Positions 15,210 to 22,255 of a stretch of 22,255 nucleotides of DNA are shown one piece after another. The notes beneath the pieces are model-generated. The model was not told where the DNA came from and made no database searches. It was given only the letters and a program-made list of their open reading frames with translations. Position numbers and translations under genes: made by a program. The stretch's first letter is position 1. Every line of letters begins with the position of its first letter. The DNA is from Anaerolineae bacterium (lineage in GTDB: Bacteria > Chloroflexota > Anaerolineae > B4-G1 > SLSP01), in contig JAFGSL010000299.1 of assembly GCA_016934645.1 (NCBI GenBank), forward strand, positions 1 through 22,255. The letters run 5' to 3'.

Positions 15210-16739
15210 ATGCGCTTTCCACGTGCTGCAGGTATTTTGCTTCACCCTACCTCGCTGCCCGGTGGGTATGGGATCGGCGAGTTGGGAAAACCGGCTTATC
15301 GGTTCGTCGATTTTCTAGTCGAAAGCGGGCAAGCGTTATGGCAGATTCTACCGCTTGGTCCTACGGGATACGGCGATTCCCCGTATGCGTGCTTCTCGGC
15401 CTTTGCCGGCAATCCATTGGTCATTGATCTGGCATGGTTAGTATCTGAGGGCGACGTCAATCCTGCGGATCTGGAACAAGCTCGCCGTTTCCCCACGAAT
15501 TGCGTCGATTTTGGACCGGTGATTTCCTTCAAGACAGCAATCCTGCAGCGTGCGGCGCGGACCTTCCGCCAGCAGGCGCAGGGCGACCGCCGCGCCGCCT
15601 TCGACAAATTCTGCGCCGGCAACGCTGAGTGGTTGGAGGATTATGCACTTTTCATCGCGCTCAAGGATGCGCACGGCGGCGCGGTGTGGAACACCTGGGA
15701 ACCGGAGTTGGCCTTCCGTGAACCGGAGGCTCTGGCGGCGTGGCGGGAACGCCTGGATGAGGCGATCTTCGCGCAGCGCTATTTCCAGTACCAGTTCTTC
15801 CGCCAGTGGGAGGCGCTGAAGAAATACGCCAACGATAACGGCATCAGCATTGTTGGGGACATCCCAATTTTCGTAGCCTACGACAGCGCCGACGTGTGGG
15901 CGCACCCGGAGTTGTTCTTCCTGGACGAGGATTTGTTGCCGACCGTGGTGGCGGGTGTCCCGCCGGACTACTTCAGCGCGACGGGGCAACTGTGGGGCAA
16001 TCCGCTTTACCGTTGGGATGTACAGCAAGATCAGGGGTACGCCTGGTGGATTGCCCGCATTCGCCAGACCTTCCGCACTGTGGACATCCTGCGGCTCGAT
16101 CACTTTCGGGGATTTGCCGCGTACTGGGCCGTCCCCGCTGGTGAACCGACCGCTATCAATGGGGAGTGGGTTGAAGGACCAGGCGCCGCGTTGTTCAAGG
16201 CCTTGCGCGACGCTTTGGGCGAGTTGCCCATTATTGCTGAGGACCTGGGACGCATCACACCGGATGTTGAAGAACTGCGCGATCAATTCGAATTCCCTGG
16301 CATGAACATTTTGCAGTTTGCCTTTACCAGCACCGCCGAGAACCCCTATCTACCTCACAATCTGCGGTACAATTCGGTGATCTACACCGGCACGCACGAC
16401 AACGAAACCACGGTGGGATGGTACGCGAGCCGCGAGAAAGAAGAATTGGAACGGCTGCACCGTTATCTCGGTCCGCTGGCCGAGCCGCTCCATTGGACTC
16501 TGATTCGTATGGCGTATTGCTCGGTGTCCGACATGGCGATCATCCCTTTGCAGGATGTCCTCGGTCTGGGCAACGAGGCGCGGATGAATACCCCCGGCAA
16601 GTTCGGTGGTAACTGGGCGTGGCGCTTCCACAAGGATGATTTGCTGCCCGCATACTGCAGCAAATTGCGTGAGATGGCAAAGACGTACGGGCGTGCTGCC
16701 CTCGATGAGTCGGAGGTAGGGCGACCAGATTGGATGTAA
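15210..16739 (+). CDS. malQ: 4-alpha-glucanotransferase (amylomaltase, GH77)
   Basis: 509 residues, close to the Thermus-type amylomaltases. It moves 4-alpha-glucan segments between maltodextrins, releasing glucose, in cytoplasmic glycogen or maltodextrin metabolism. The N-terminal block GILLHPTSLPGGYGIGELG (8-26), GPTGYGDSPYACFSAFAGNP (50-69) and GDIPIFVAYDSADVW (216-230) are family hallmarks. The catalytic triad is visible: nucleophile Asp297 (RLDHFRGF), acid/base Glu344 (IIAEDLG), Asp397 (GTHDNETT). The start is supported by AGGTGAGG. It appears to be a single-gene unit: no other maltodextrin genes lie beside it, and both neighbours have separate signals. Confidence 0.97.
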   Translation: MRFPRAAGILLHPTSLPGGYGIGELGKPAYRFVDFLVESGQALWQILPLGPTGYGDSPYACFSAFAGNPLVIDLAWLVSEGDVNPADLEQARRFPTNCVDFGPVISFKTAILQRAARTFRQQAQGDRRAAFDKFCAGNAEWLEDYALFIALKDAHGGAVWNTWEPELAFREPEALAAWRERLDEAIFAQRYFQYQFFRQWEALKKYANDNGISIVGDIPIFVAYDSADVWAHPELFFLDEDLLPTVVAGVPPDYFSATGQLWGNPLYRWDVQQDQGYAWWIARIRQTFRTVDILRLDHFRGFAAYWAVPAGEPTAINGEWVEGPGAALFKALRDALGELPIIAEDLGRITPDVEELRDQFEFPGMNILQFAFTSTAENPYLPHNLRYNSVIYTGTHDNETTVGWYASREKEELERLHRYLGPLAEPLHWTLIRMAYCSVSDMAIIPLQDVLGLGNEARMNTPGKFGGNWAWRFHKDDLLPAYCSKLREMAKTYGRAALDESEVGRPDWM

Positions 16740-16772
16740 TTTACGCACCTCTAACCGACAGAGTTTAAGAAG

Positions 16773-16796
16773 TACTCAAAATACTCCTTTTGGGTA
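16773..16796. promoter_or_regulatory. Inverted repeat abutting the -35 box
   Basis: TACTCAAAA (16773-16781) and TTTTGGGTA (16788-16796) form a 9-bp dyad with one G-T pair and a 6-base loop. It ends exactly where TTGACA begins. With no T-run after it, it is a poor terminator for malQ and may instead be an operator or activator site for the next gene. Confidence 0.45.
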
Positions 16797-16824
16797 TTGA
16801 CATATTTTGAATATTTGATACACT
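16797..16824 (+). promoter_or_regulatory. Promoter of the small secreted protein gene
   Basis: Perfect -35 TTGACA, 16-base AT-rich spacer, -10 TACACT (4 of 6, with the key first TA and last T). It is the best promoter in the window. Transcription should begin near 16831, giving a leader of about 55 bases with a strong Shine-Dalgarno. Confidence 0.65.
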
Positions 16825-16871
16825 AATATCGGTAGCCACAAATGTATGTTTCGAACCAAATCGAAAATCTT

Positions 16872-16878
16872 AAGGAGG
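16872..16878 (+). promoter_or_regulatory. Strong ribosome binding site deciding the start at 16887
   Basis: AAGGAGG, 8 bases before ATG 16887, followed by a signal peptide. It excludes the in-frame ATG at 16842, which lies only just downstream of the predicted transcription start. Confidence 0.8.
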
Positions 16879-16886
16879 TCAATCCG

Positions 16887-17507
16887 ATGAAACGGTTTTC
16901 TGTAGCTTTGTTTCTGGCATTGGTCATGACGCTGCTCGTTGTTATCCCCTCTCTGGCCCAAGAAGCAGGGCATATCTATGGTATCGCCTTTGTGGACGCG
17001 AATGGGAATGGTAGCTGGGATCCAGGCGAGGCCGGCATCGCTGATGTTGCGGTAAACTTTTCTGGCAATCCTAACCCTAATAGAAGCGCCAAAGTGACAT
17101 TGCGCACCGCCTGGACGGATAACTTGGTTTCCGCTCTGTCCGGGTCGCAAAGTGATTTCGATGCCGATATGCAATGCTCGCATTTTACTGATGTGCACAT
17201 CGGTCAGCAGAAAGGATGCAATGGTACGTTTGGGTTGCTGACGGCTAACTCTGGTGGTATGTACTATGTATGGGTTACCGCACCTGCGGGTTTTACTTAT
17301 GTAGGTGCATTCGGCTCGGCGGCTTCTCCGTATACGGTGCCCGCGTTGCCTGTTGGCACGAGCGGTTGGCTTGAGTTCCCATTCCAAATCGCGACAGGCG
17401 CTGATGCGGTGCCGGCTGCTAGCCCACCATCAGTCTTTATTGCCAAACCATTGCCCCCAAATAAGAGTACCTTGGGTGCATATCCTGTAAAAGCGTTTGT
17501 TTATTAA
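16887..17507 (+). CDS. Small secreted protein with SdrD_B-like motif
   Basis: 206 residues of unknown function. A clear signal peptide (MKRFSVALFLALVMTLLVV) should be cut after SLA (24/25). The mature N-terminus IYGIAFVDANGNGSWDPGEAG (residues 30-50) is the start of an SdrD_B/Cna-B-like beta domain; Asp37, Asn39, Asn41, Asp45 and Glu48 form an EF-hand-like Ca-binding loop. The later YYVWVTAPAGFTYVG (126-140) fits the end of such a domain, with about 60 residues inserted between, including Cys97 and Cys111, which could form a disulfide. The C-terminal part (about 172-206) is proline- and alanine-rich and lacks an LPXTG or transmembrane anchor. With a good promoter, strong ribosome site and its own hairpin terminator it is probably a well-expressed exported structural or adhesive protein; that role is inference. 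Confidence 0.88.
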   Translation: MKRFSVALFLALVMTLLVVIPSLAQEAGHIYGIAFVDANGNGSWDPGEAGIADVAVNFSGNPNPNRSAKVTLRTAWTDNLVSALSGSQSDFDADMQCSHFTDVHIGQQKGCNGTFGLLTANSGGMYYVWVTAPAGFTYVGAFGSAASPYTVPALPVGTSGWLEFPFQIATGADAVPAASPPSVFIAKPLPPNKSTLGAYPVKAFVY

Positions 17508-17537
17508 TCGCTAGTTGTCTTTTAACGGCTACCGTGA

Positions 17538-17576
17538 ATAAACCTGGCTTGTTCAAGAGCCAGGTTTATCTTTGTG
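17538..17576 (+). terminator. Hairpin terminator after the small secreted protein gene
   Basis: A perfect 12-bp stem, ATAAACCTGGCT (17538-17549) with AGCCAGGTTTAT (17558-17569), and an 8-base loop, followed by a poor T-tract (CTTTGTG). It may terminate only partly, allowing some read-through into the LysM/S41 gene 16 bases further on. Confidence 0.7.
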
Positions 17577-17591
17577 TATAGGGTGTGATGT

Positions 17592-20090
17592 GTGGACAGT
17601 GCGCGGGTCAACGTGTCTGGTTCAATGAAATCGAAATTGAGCGGATCTTTTTCACGGAAAGTTATATCATCTGTTTCTTTATCCTCGCTGCGGCTGATAA
17701 TGCGCGTGTTGATAGCCAGCCTCGTGGTGATGTTTGGCCTTTTCGTGACAATAGCGTGGTTTACCCTACACCATCTTGGAAACACAATTCTGCCGGGTGT
17801 GTATGTGCAAACGGTGGCTGTGGGTGGATTGACGGTAGATGAGGCTACTGTGGCACTCGCGCGAGTGTTGCCTGCGCCGGAGACGTTGGGCGTCAATGTG
17901 CTGGTCGCTGGACAGACATGGCCGCTCAGTTGGGCAGACGTAGGCCAGCACTACGATGCGCGCGCGACAGCGCAAGCGGCCTACCAAGTGGGACGCAATG
18001 TGGAGGGGAAACCTTCACTGTGGATGCGGGTGCGTGATCAGAATGTGGTCATCGAGCCAATACTTGTGTCTGCGGATCCGGTATTGGTGACAGCCTACGT
18101 TGCCCAGATCGCGGAGACTGTGGACCGTAGTCCGGTGGACGCGCATTTTGCGCTTGAGGAAGGCGCCATTATTGCGACCGCCGGGCAGCCGGGGAAGTGT
18201 CTCGATCTTCAAACAAGTGTTACCTACGTACTTCAGGCATTGACTGAGGATATACCCTCGCTGGACTTATCTTTGCTTCCCGTATCGCCGCGTATTGCCG
18301 AACCCGAACCGGCCCGAACACAAGCGCAAGCATGGCTAGCGCAACCCTTCACCCTCGTTGTTCCAGCTTCGTTGCCCGATGCCTTGCCAGAGAATGAATC
18401 GGATTCCAGCGAAACAGTCGAGTTCACCGCACTGCCGGAGAGTGTCAGTACCTGGCTTGAACCGCGTATCGAAGGCCAGGGTATTGCGTTGCATGTGGTG
18501 ACTGCATCAATCGAGATTTGGTTAGAAGAGCTTGCACCACAGTTAGAGACTGCGCAGTTGTTGGCTGTCGCTGAGACAGCACAAAATGTATTTGATGCGC
18601 TCTATGCCGGGCAACATCGCGCCGAGGCGCAACTTCGCTTGCCAAATAGTGTTTATATCGTACAACCGGGTGATACCTTGCTCGATATTGCTTTGGACTT
18701 CAGAACGACCGTTAGAGCCATCAAGGCAGCTAACGATCTGGACTCCGATCTGATCATTGCCGGACAGGAATTGCTTATTCCTTCTACATTCACGCCGGAA
18801 GTTTTATCCGAGACGGTGGTTAGTGATACCCCGGCTTTGATTGATGATACGCCCCCTTTGGTTGTTGATGTTCCTGCTGATGGTGTTGTTCCAGATTTTC
18901 CAGCCTCGCACAGTGTAAACTGGCGGGGAGATTTGGCGGCGATGGTTGAGCGGATTAACAGATTGCCGGAGATTTACCCGGGCGGATTTCGTGTGGTTTA
19001 TGACGAAGCGTTTACCCAGGCTGTTACCGCGCTGGATGCTGCTATTCCCACGTTGGCAGATCATCAAATTGTTGTCGGGATGATGCAAATCCTCGCGTTG
19101 CTTGGCGATGCGCACACGGGGGTGAGTGTGTATCAATGGGCAGCGTTTCAGGAACGCGCCTACCCTATCCAGTTGCGATGGTTCAGCGATGGTTTGTTTG
19201 TGACGGCGGTCCAACCAGGATATGAAGAGCTTTTGGGGTTGGAATTGGTGCAAGTTGGTGGCATGTCAATCTCACAGGTACTGGAACGGCTGGCCCGCAT
19301 TATTCCACATGAAAATACCTATCGCTTGCGCGCTGCCAGCACGGACTATATCATAAGACCGGTGATCTTACATGCTTTGGGCTTGACAGGAGAATTGACG
19401 AGCGCTTCTTTTGTCTTTCAGAATGAGCAGGGCCGCAATCTTACCCGTTCTTTAGCTGCCGACGCCTCGTCGGCGATGCAAGATCGATGGATACAGGCTG
19501 TATCCTTTCAATCCGCTCCGCTCTATTTGCAAAAATCACAGGATACATATTATTGGTATACTTACATCGAGTCCGCGCAGGCGCTGTATTTCCAATTCAA
19601 TTATTGTGTAGAATATTCGGAGATATACTTTGGGAAGTTCTTGGAACAAATATCCAACGTTATTGCAACGCGTCCTGTCCAAAAATACATCATTGACTTG
19701 CGTCGTAATCCGGGGGGGCTCCCAGGATTGCCGGATCTGGTTCTTGAGCATTTGAAGGCGTATCCTCACTTAACACAATCCGGTAAATTGTTGGTCTTGA
19801 CCGGAAATCAGACTTACTCTGCTGCCGTTTATTTGACTTCGTTGCTTCAACAGCAGTTCAATGCTACCCTGATCGGGGAACCGACCGGGCAGGGGAATAA
19901 TTTCTATGCCACTCCGCTCAGATTTGCCCTGCCTAATTCTAGCTTGGTGATCGCCTATTCTTCTGAATATTGGGAGTTTGCGGAAGTTTCATCGATGACC
20001 CTAGAGCCAGATATTTGGGTCACGCTTTCTTCTGCGGATTACTTTGCCGGATATGATCCAGTGTTGAGCTCCGCGTTGGCGCAGCCCTAG
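17592..20090 (+). CDS. Membrane-anchored PG-binding / LysM / S41-peptidase-like protein
   Basis: 832 residues from GTG 17592; no start has a clear Shine-Dalgarno, and ATG 17625 or 17700 are alternatives. Order: basic N-terminus, one membrane segment (about 37-59), a VanW/YoaR-type PG-binding region (ILPGVYVQTVAVGGLTVDEA, 66-85, through about 235), a variable region, LysM (about 353-398; VYIVQPGDTLLDIA), an acidic Pro-rich linker, then an S41-like half (about 443-832). The S41 part has a helical N-lobe ending LLGDAHTGV (His508), a PDZ-like segment (about 530-572), DLRRNPGG (702-709), and TYSAAVYL with the probable nucleophile Ser743, then IGEPTGQG (761-768). The Lys of CtpA/CtpB enzymes is not seen; Gln767 occupies a similar place, so a tricorn-like Ser/His arrangement is more likely. 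Predicted to be an extracytoplasmic wall-bound peptidase; substrate unknown. Confidence 0.85.
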   Translation: MDSARVNVSGSMKSKLSGSFSRKVISSVSLSSLRLIMRVLIASLVVMFGLFVTIAWFTLHHLGNTILPGVYVQTVAVGGLTVDEATVALARVLPAPETLGVNVLVAGQTWPLSWADVGQHYDARATAQAAYQVGRNVEGKPSLWMRVRDQNVVIEPILVSADPVLVTAYVAQIAETVDRSPVDAHFALEEGAIIATAGQPGKCLDLQTSVTYVLQALTEDIPSLDLSLLPVSPRIAEPEPARTQAQAWLAQPFTLVVPASLPDALPENESDSSETVEFTALPESVSTWLEPRIEGQGIALHVVTASIEIWLEELAPQLETAQLLAVAETAQNVFDALYAGQHRAEAQLRLPNSVYIVQPGDTLLDIALDFRTTVRAIKAANDLDSDLIIAGQELLIPSTFTPEVLSETVVSDTPALIDDTPPLVVDVPADGVVPDFPASHSVNWRGDLAAMVERINRLPEIYPGGFRVVYDEAFTQAVTALDAAIPTLADHQIVVGMMQILALLGDAHTGVSVYQWAAFQERAYPIQLRWFSDGLFVTAVQPGYEELLGLELVQVGGMSISQVLERLARIIPHENTYRLRAASTDYIIRPVILHALGLTGELTSASFVFQNEQGRNLTRSLAADASSAMQDRWIQAVSFQSAPLYLQKSQDTYYWYTYIESAQALYFQFNYCVEYSEIYFGKFLEQISNVIATRPVQKYIIDLRRNPGGLPGLPDLVLEHLKAYPHLTQSGKLLVLTGNQTYSAAVYLTSLLQQQFNATLIGEPTGQGNNFYATPLRFALPNSSLVIAYSSEYWEFAEVSSMTLEPDIWVTLSSADYFAGYDPVLSSALAQP

Positions 20091-20092
20091 CA

Positions 20093-22255
20093 TCATGGCA
20101 TTTCCCCACGATACAGCCAGGCGTAGCGCGCGTAGTGCTCGCGGATGCGCTCGACATAGGTGCGCGTCTCAGCAAAGCCGATGAGTTCCACAAAAAGGTC
20201 TTGATCGGCGTTGGACGCGTTCCACCAACGCATCGAGTTCCCCGGTCCGCCGTTGTAGGCTGCCATCCCCGCGAAGAGATTCCCGTCGATGTAGTCCCGC
20301 TGCGTCGCCAGATACCACACGCCGAAGCGCACGCTGACCATCGGGCGGTAGAGGTCGGATGTCTCGTAGCCCGGCGGCCAACCTAGTGCCTGCGCAATTT
20401 GCTCGCCGGTGGGAGGGATAACCTGCATCAGACCGTGCGCAGCGGCGTAGGATGTGGCGTAGCCCTCGAAGAGGCTTTCTTGTCGCAGCAGCGCATAGAC
20501 GAAAAGCGGGCTGAGGTTGCGCGCGGTAGCTTCCGGTTCTACCAGATCGCTGTAGTAGGTGGGATAGATTAGGCAGCCGAGGAAGCGCGGCACGTCCTGA
20601 ATCGAGGGCGCGTCGGAGAGCCGCCACACCGTGGATGCGGCGATGATCGATGAGCGGTACAGGCCGATATCACGGAAATAGAGCGCCAGCCGGTATTGCG
20701 CCAGTGCGTCGCCAGTCGTGGCTTCTCGCAACGCCTCCAGGTCGGCGCGAGCTTCGTCGAAGTGGCCCAAGCGCAGAAGTAGTGTCCCCCGCCGCAAGTA
20801 GACGTTGTCCAGTAGCTCCGGCGGCAACGTTGCTAATCCCTCGTTTGATTCCAGTCCTAACCACCCGGCCAGCCACACTTCGGCAGCGGCTTGGTCCTCC
20901 GGTGTATCACAGGCTGCAATTGGTGTGTCTGTAATGGCGAACGGGTCCTGCCCTTTCAGCAGATCGGCGGCCCGCAAGCCGTAGAAGTCCCATGGCCCGG
21001 CAGCCACCACTTCACTGAGTGCCTCTGTCGCACTGACGACGTTGCTCGCTTGCAGGTGCGTCTTTCCGACCCAGAAACGCGCGCCTTGTGCTTCTTCGCT
21101 GTACGGATACCAGACGACGAGATCGTTCCAGGTGCTTTGCGCCGTGGTTAGATCGCCGTCACGGTAGTACAGCAACCCGGCGTGAAAGCGCGCGTTGGGC
21201 GCATCCTCGTCGTTGGGATAGGTTTCCGCCATCTCCAGATAGAGGTCGGCAGCCTCCGTGAAGCGCACGGCGCGTTCGAGCAAATTAGCGGCGCTACGGA
21301 GCGCCTCTGCCGCGCGCGGGTGATCGGGTAATTCGTCCGGCAATGTCAGGTATGCCATAATTGCCTCGTCGATGCGCCCCAGTCCGGCGAGTGCTCGTGC
21401 TTTGCCGATCCATGCACTGCCCCAATAATCATCCTCTGCGTGATCTCGCAAGAGTGTCTGGAACGCCGATAATGCACGGCTATAATTTTCCGCTCCCAGG
21501 TATGATAGTCCGATGTAGTAGTATGGTTCGCCGCCGTAGCTGGTGCTGGCGTTGATGACACGGGTGAAGGCCTGGATCGCCGGATCGTAGGCTTCGGCAT
21601 AATAATCCACCAGACCACGCAACATCTCGTCGACCGGTTGTCCCGCGTTCACCAGTTTGATGAGCGCCTGATAGGCGGGATCTTGAGTGGGATAGGTGGC
21701 GACGAGAACTTGCATACGACGGTAGGCTTCAGCGTCGTCGCCGAACAGGAGCGCGGTACTGGCGGCCTGAAGCATGATGCGTGCCCGGTAGCTGGCGATT
21801 TGCGCGACGTCGAGGATGCTGTCGTAAGCTTTCATCGCCGCTGGGTAATCCGCCAGCGCCGCGTAAGTCAGGCCGAGTTTCTCACCTAGGAAGGCTTTCT
21901 TGCTGTTGGTGTCGGCGGCGGCGAGCGCCAGGTCGTAGGCATCGCGCGCTTCTTCAAACTTCCCGGCGGCGTAGAGCGCATCGCCCTGCCACTCGCGGGC
22001 GGGATGGGTGAGCAGGGGATAGGCTTGTGCCACGACGTCGTAGTGCTCGGCAGCGGTGAGTGGATCGCCGGAGGCCATCAGCGCGTCGGCCAGATAGAGG
22101 TGGGCTTCGGCAAGCTGTGGTGCGTCGCTGACGAGGGTTTCCAGCAGTTCGATCGCTTCAGCGTAGACGCCGCGTGCCAGGCGCGTCTGGCCCACACCGA
22201 GCATCGCGCGCTGCGCCTCCTCCTGTGTGATCGACGAGAGCGGCAAAAGGCGCCC
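20093..22255 (-). CDS. Soluble lytic transglycosylase with TPR array (N-terminus beyond window)
   Basis: 720 residues are visible and the frame is open to the right edge, so the start and any signal peptide are missing. Roughly the first 450 visible residues are TPR-like helical repeats (for example EAIELLETLVSDAPQLAEAH, AAMKAYDSILDVA, RALSAFQTLLRDH, EAADLYLEMAETYPND). The C-terminal 140 residues are an SLT domain: catalytic Glu593 of the visible part in LLRQESLF, GLMQVIPPTGEQIA, then AGMAAYNGGPGN. It resembles Slt70-type enzymes, which cleave peptidoglycan glycan strands to 1,6-anhydro-muropeptides in the periplasm or cell wall. Its stop codon is 2 bases from that of the convergent LysM/S41 gene, with no terminator between. 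Confidence 0.94.
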   Translation of the reverse strand, partial: GRLLPLSSITQEEAQRAMLGVGQTRLARGVYAEAIELLETLVSDAPQLAEAHLYLADALMASGDPLTAAEHYDVVAQAYPLLTHPAREWQGDALYAAGKFEEARDAYDLALAAADTNSKKAFLGEKLGLTYAALADYPAAMKAYDSILDVAQIASYRARIMLQAASTALLFGDDAEAYRRMQVLVATYPTQDPAYQALIKLVNAGQPVDEMLRGLVDYYAEAYDPAIQAFTRVINASTSYGGEPYYYIGLSYLGAENYSRALSAFQTLLRDHAEDDYWGSAWIGKARALAGLGRIDEAIMAYLTLPDELPDHPRAAEALRSAANLLERAVRFTEAADLYLEMAETYPNDEDAPNARFHAGLLYYRDGDLTTAQSTWNDLVVWYPYSEEAQGARFWVGKTHLQASNVVSATEALSEVVAAGPWDFYGLRAADLLKGQDPFAITDTPIAACDTPEDQAAAEVWLAGWLGLESNEGLATLPPELLDNVYLRRGTLLLRLGHFDEARADLEALREATTGDALAQYRLALYFRDIGLYRSSIIAASTVWRLSDAPSIQDVPRFLGCLIYPTYYSDLVEPEATARNLSPLFVYALLRQESLFEGYATSYAAAHGLMQVIPPTGEQIAQALGWPPGYETSDLYRPMVSVRFGVWYLATQRDYIDGNLFAGMAAYNGGPGNSMRWWNASNADQDLFVELIGFAETRTYVERIREHYARYAWLYRGEMP

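Noticed and set aside
1..22255. CRISPR arrays, tRNA genes, insertion sequences or prophage parts
   Set aside because: No regularly spaced repeats, cloverleaf-like sequences, transposase motifs or phage genes were recognised on either strand by eye.

Overview
The window looks like chromosomal DNA from a member of the Chloroflexota, most probably the Anaerolineae. This is an inference from gene content, not a database result. It rests on a serine hydroxymethyltransferase fused to glycine-cleavage T protein, a secreted protease with a YVYLPLTLR-type segment after FN3 repeats, a soluble multi-GAF histidine kinase, and a VanW-type peptidoglycan-binding N-terminus on a LysM/S41 protein. The DNA is moderately GC-rich and densely coded. 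No tRNA, rRNA, CRISPR array, IS element or phage gene was seen. No gene-free stretch exceeds about 240 bases.

Left part (1-4677, minus strand): a glycerol block reads leftwards off the edge. It has glycerol kinase (glpK) and, 3 bases after it, the start of an FAD-dependent glycerol-3-phosphate-dehydrogenase-like oxidoreductase. Thirty bases upstream of glpK, on the same strand, a secreted subtilisin-family protease ends. It has a propeptide, catalytic domain, three FN3-like repeats and a C-terminal beta-sandwich-like domain.

Central part (4913-13941): the 1055-residue SHMT-GcvT fusion runs rightwards. It ends at a textbook terminator that abuts a convergent gene for an orphan cytoplasmic histidine kinase. 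Divergent from the kinase is fmt, whose terminator overlaps its own 3' end, followed by a yebC-ruvC-ruvA run. ruvB is not adjacent.

Right part (14020-22255): an internally shortened periplasmic-binding-protein homologue with a C-run/G-run at the shortened point; malQ (GH77 amylomaltase); a small secreted protein with a Ca-binding-like SdrD_B motif, the best promoter in the window and its own hairpin terminator; and a large membrane-anchored protein joining PG-binding, LysM and S41-peptidase modules. The last meets, with only 2 bases between stop codons, an oppositely oriented TPR soluble lytic transglycosylase that runs off the right edge. The last three genes point to cell-wall or envelope work.

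Most of the content is housekeeping. The items most worth a second look are the SHMT-GcvT fusion (its active-site insertion and unassigned middle region), the PG-binding/LysM/S41 protein with its small secreted neighbour, and the deleted binding protein.
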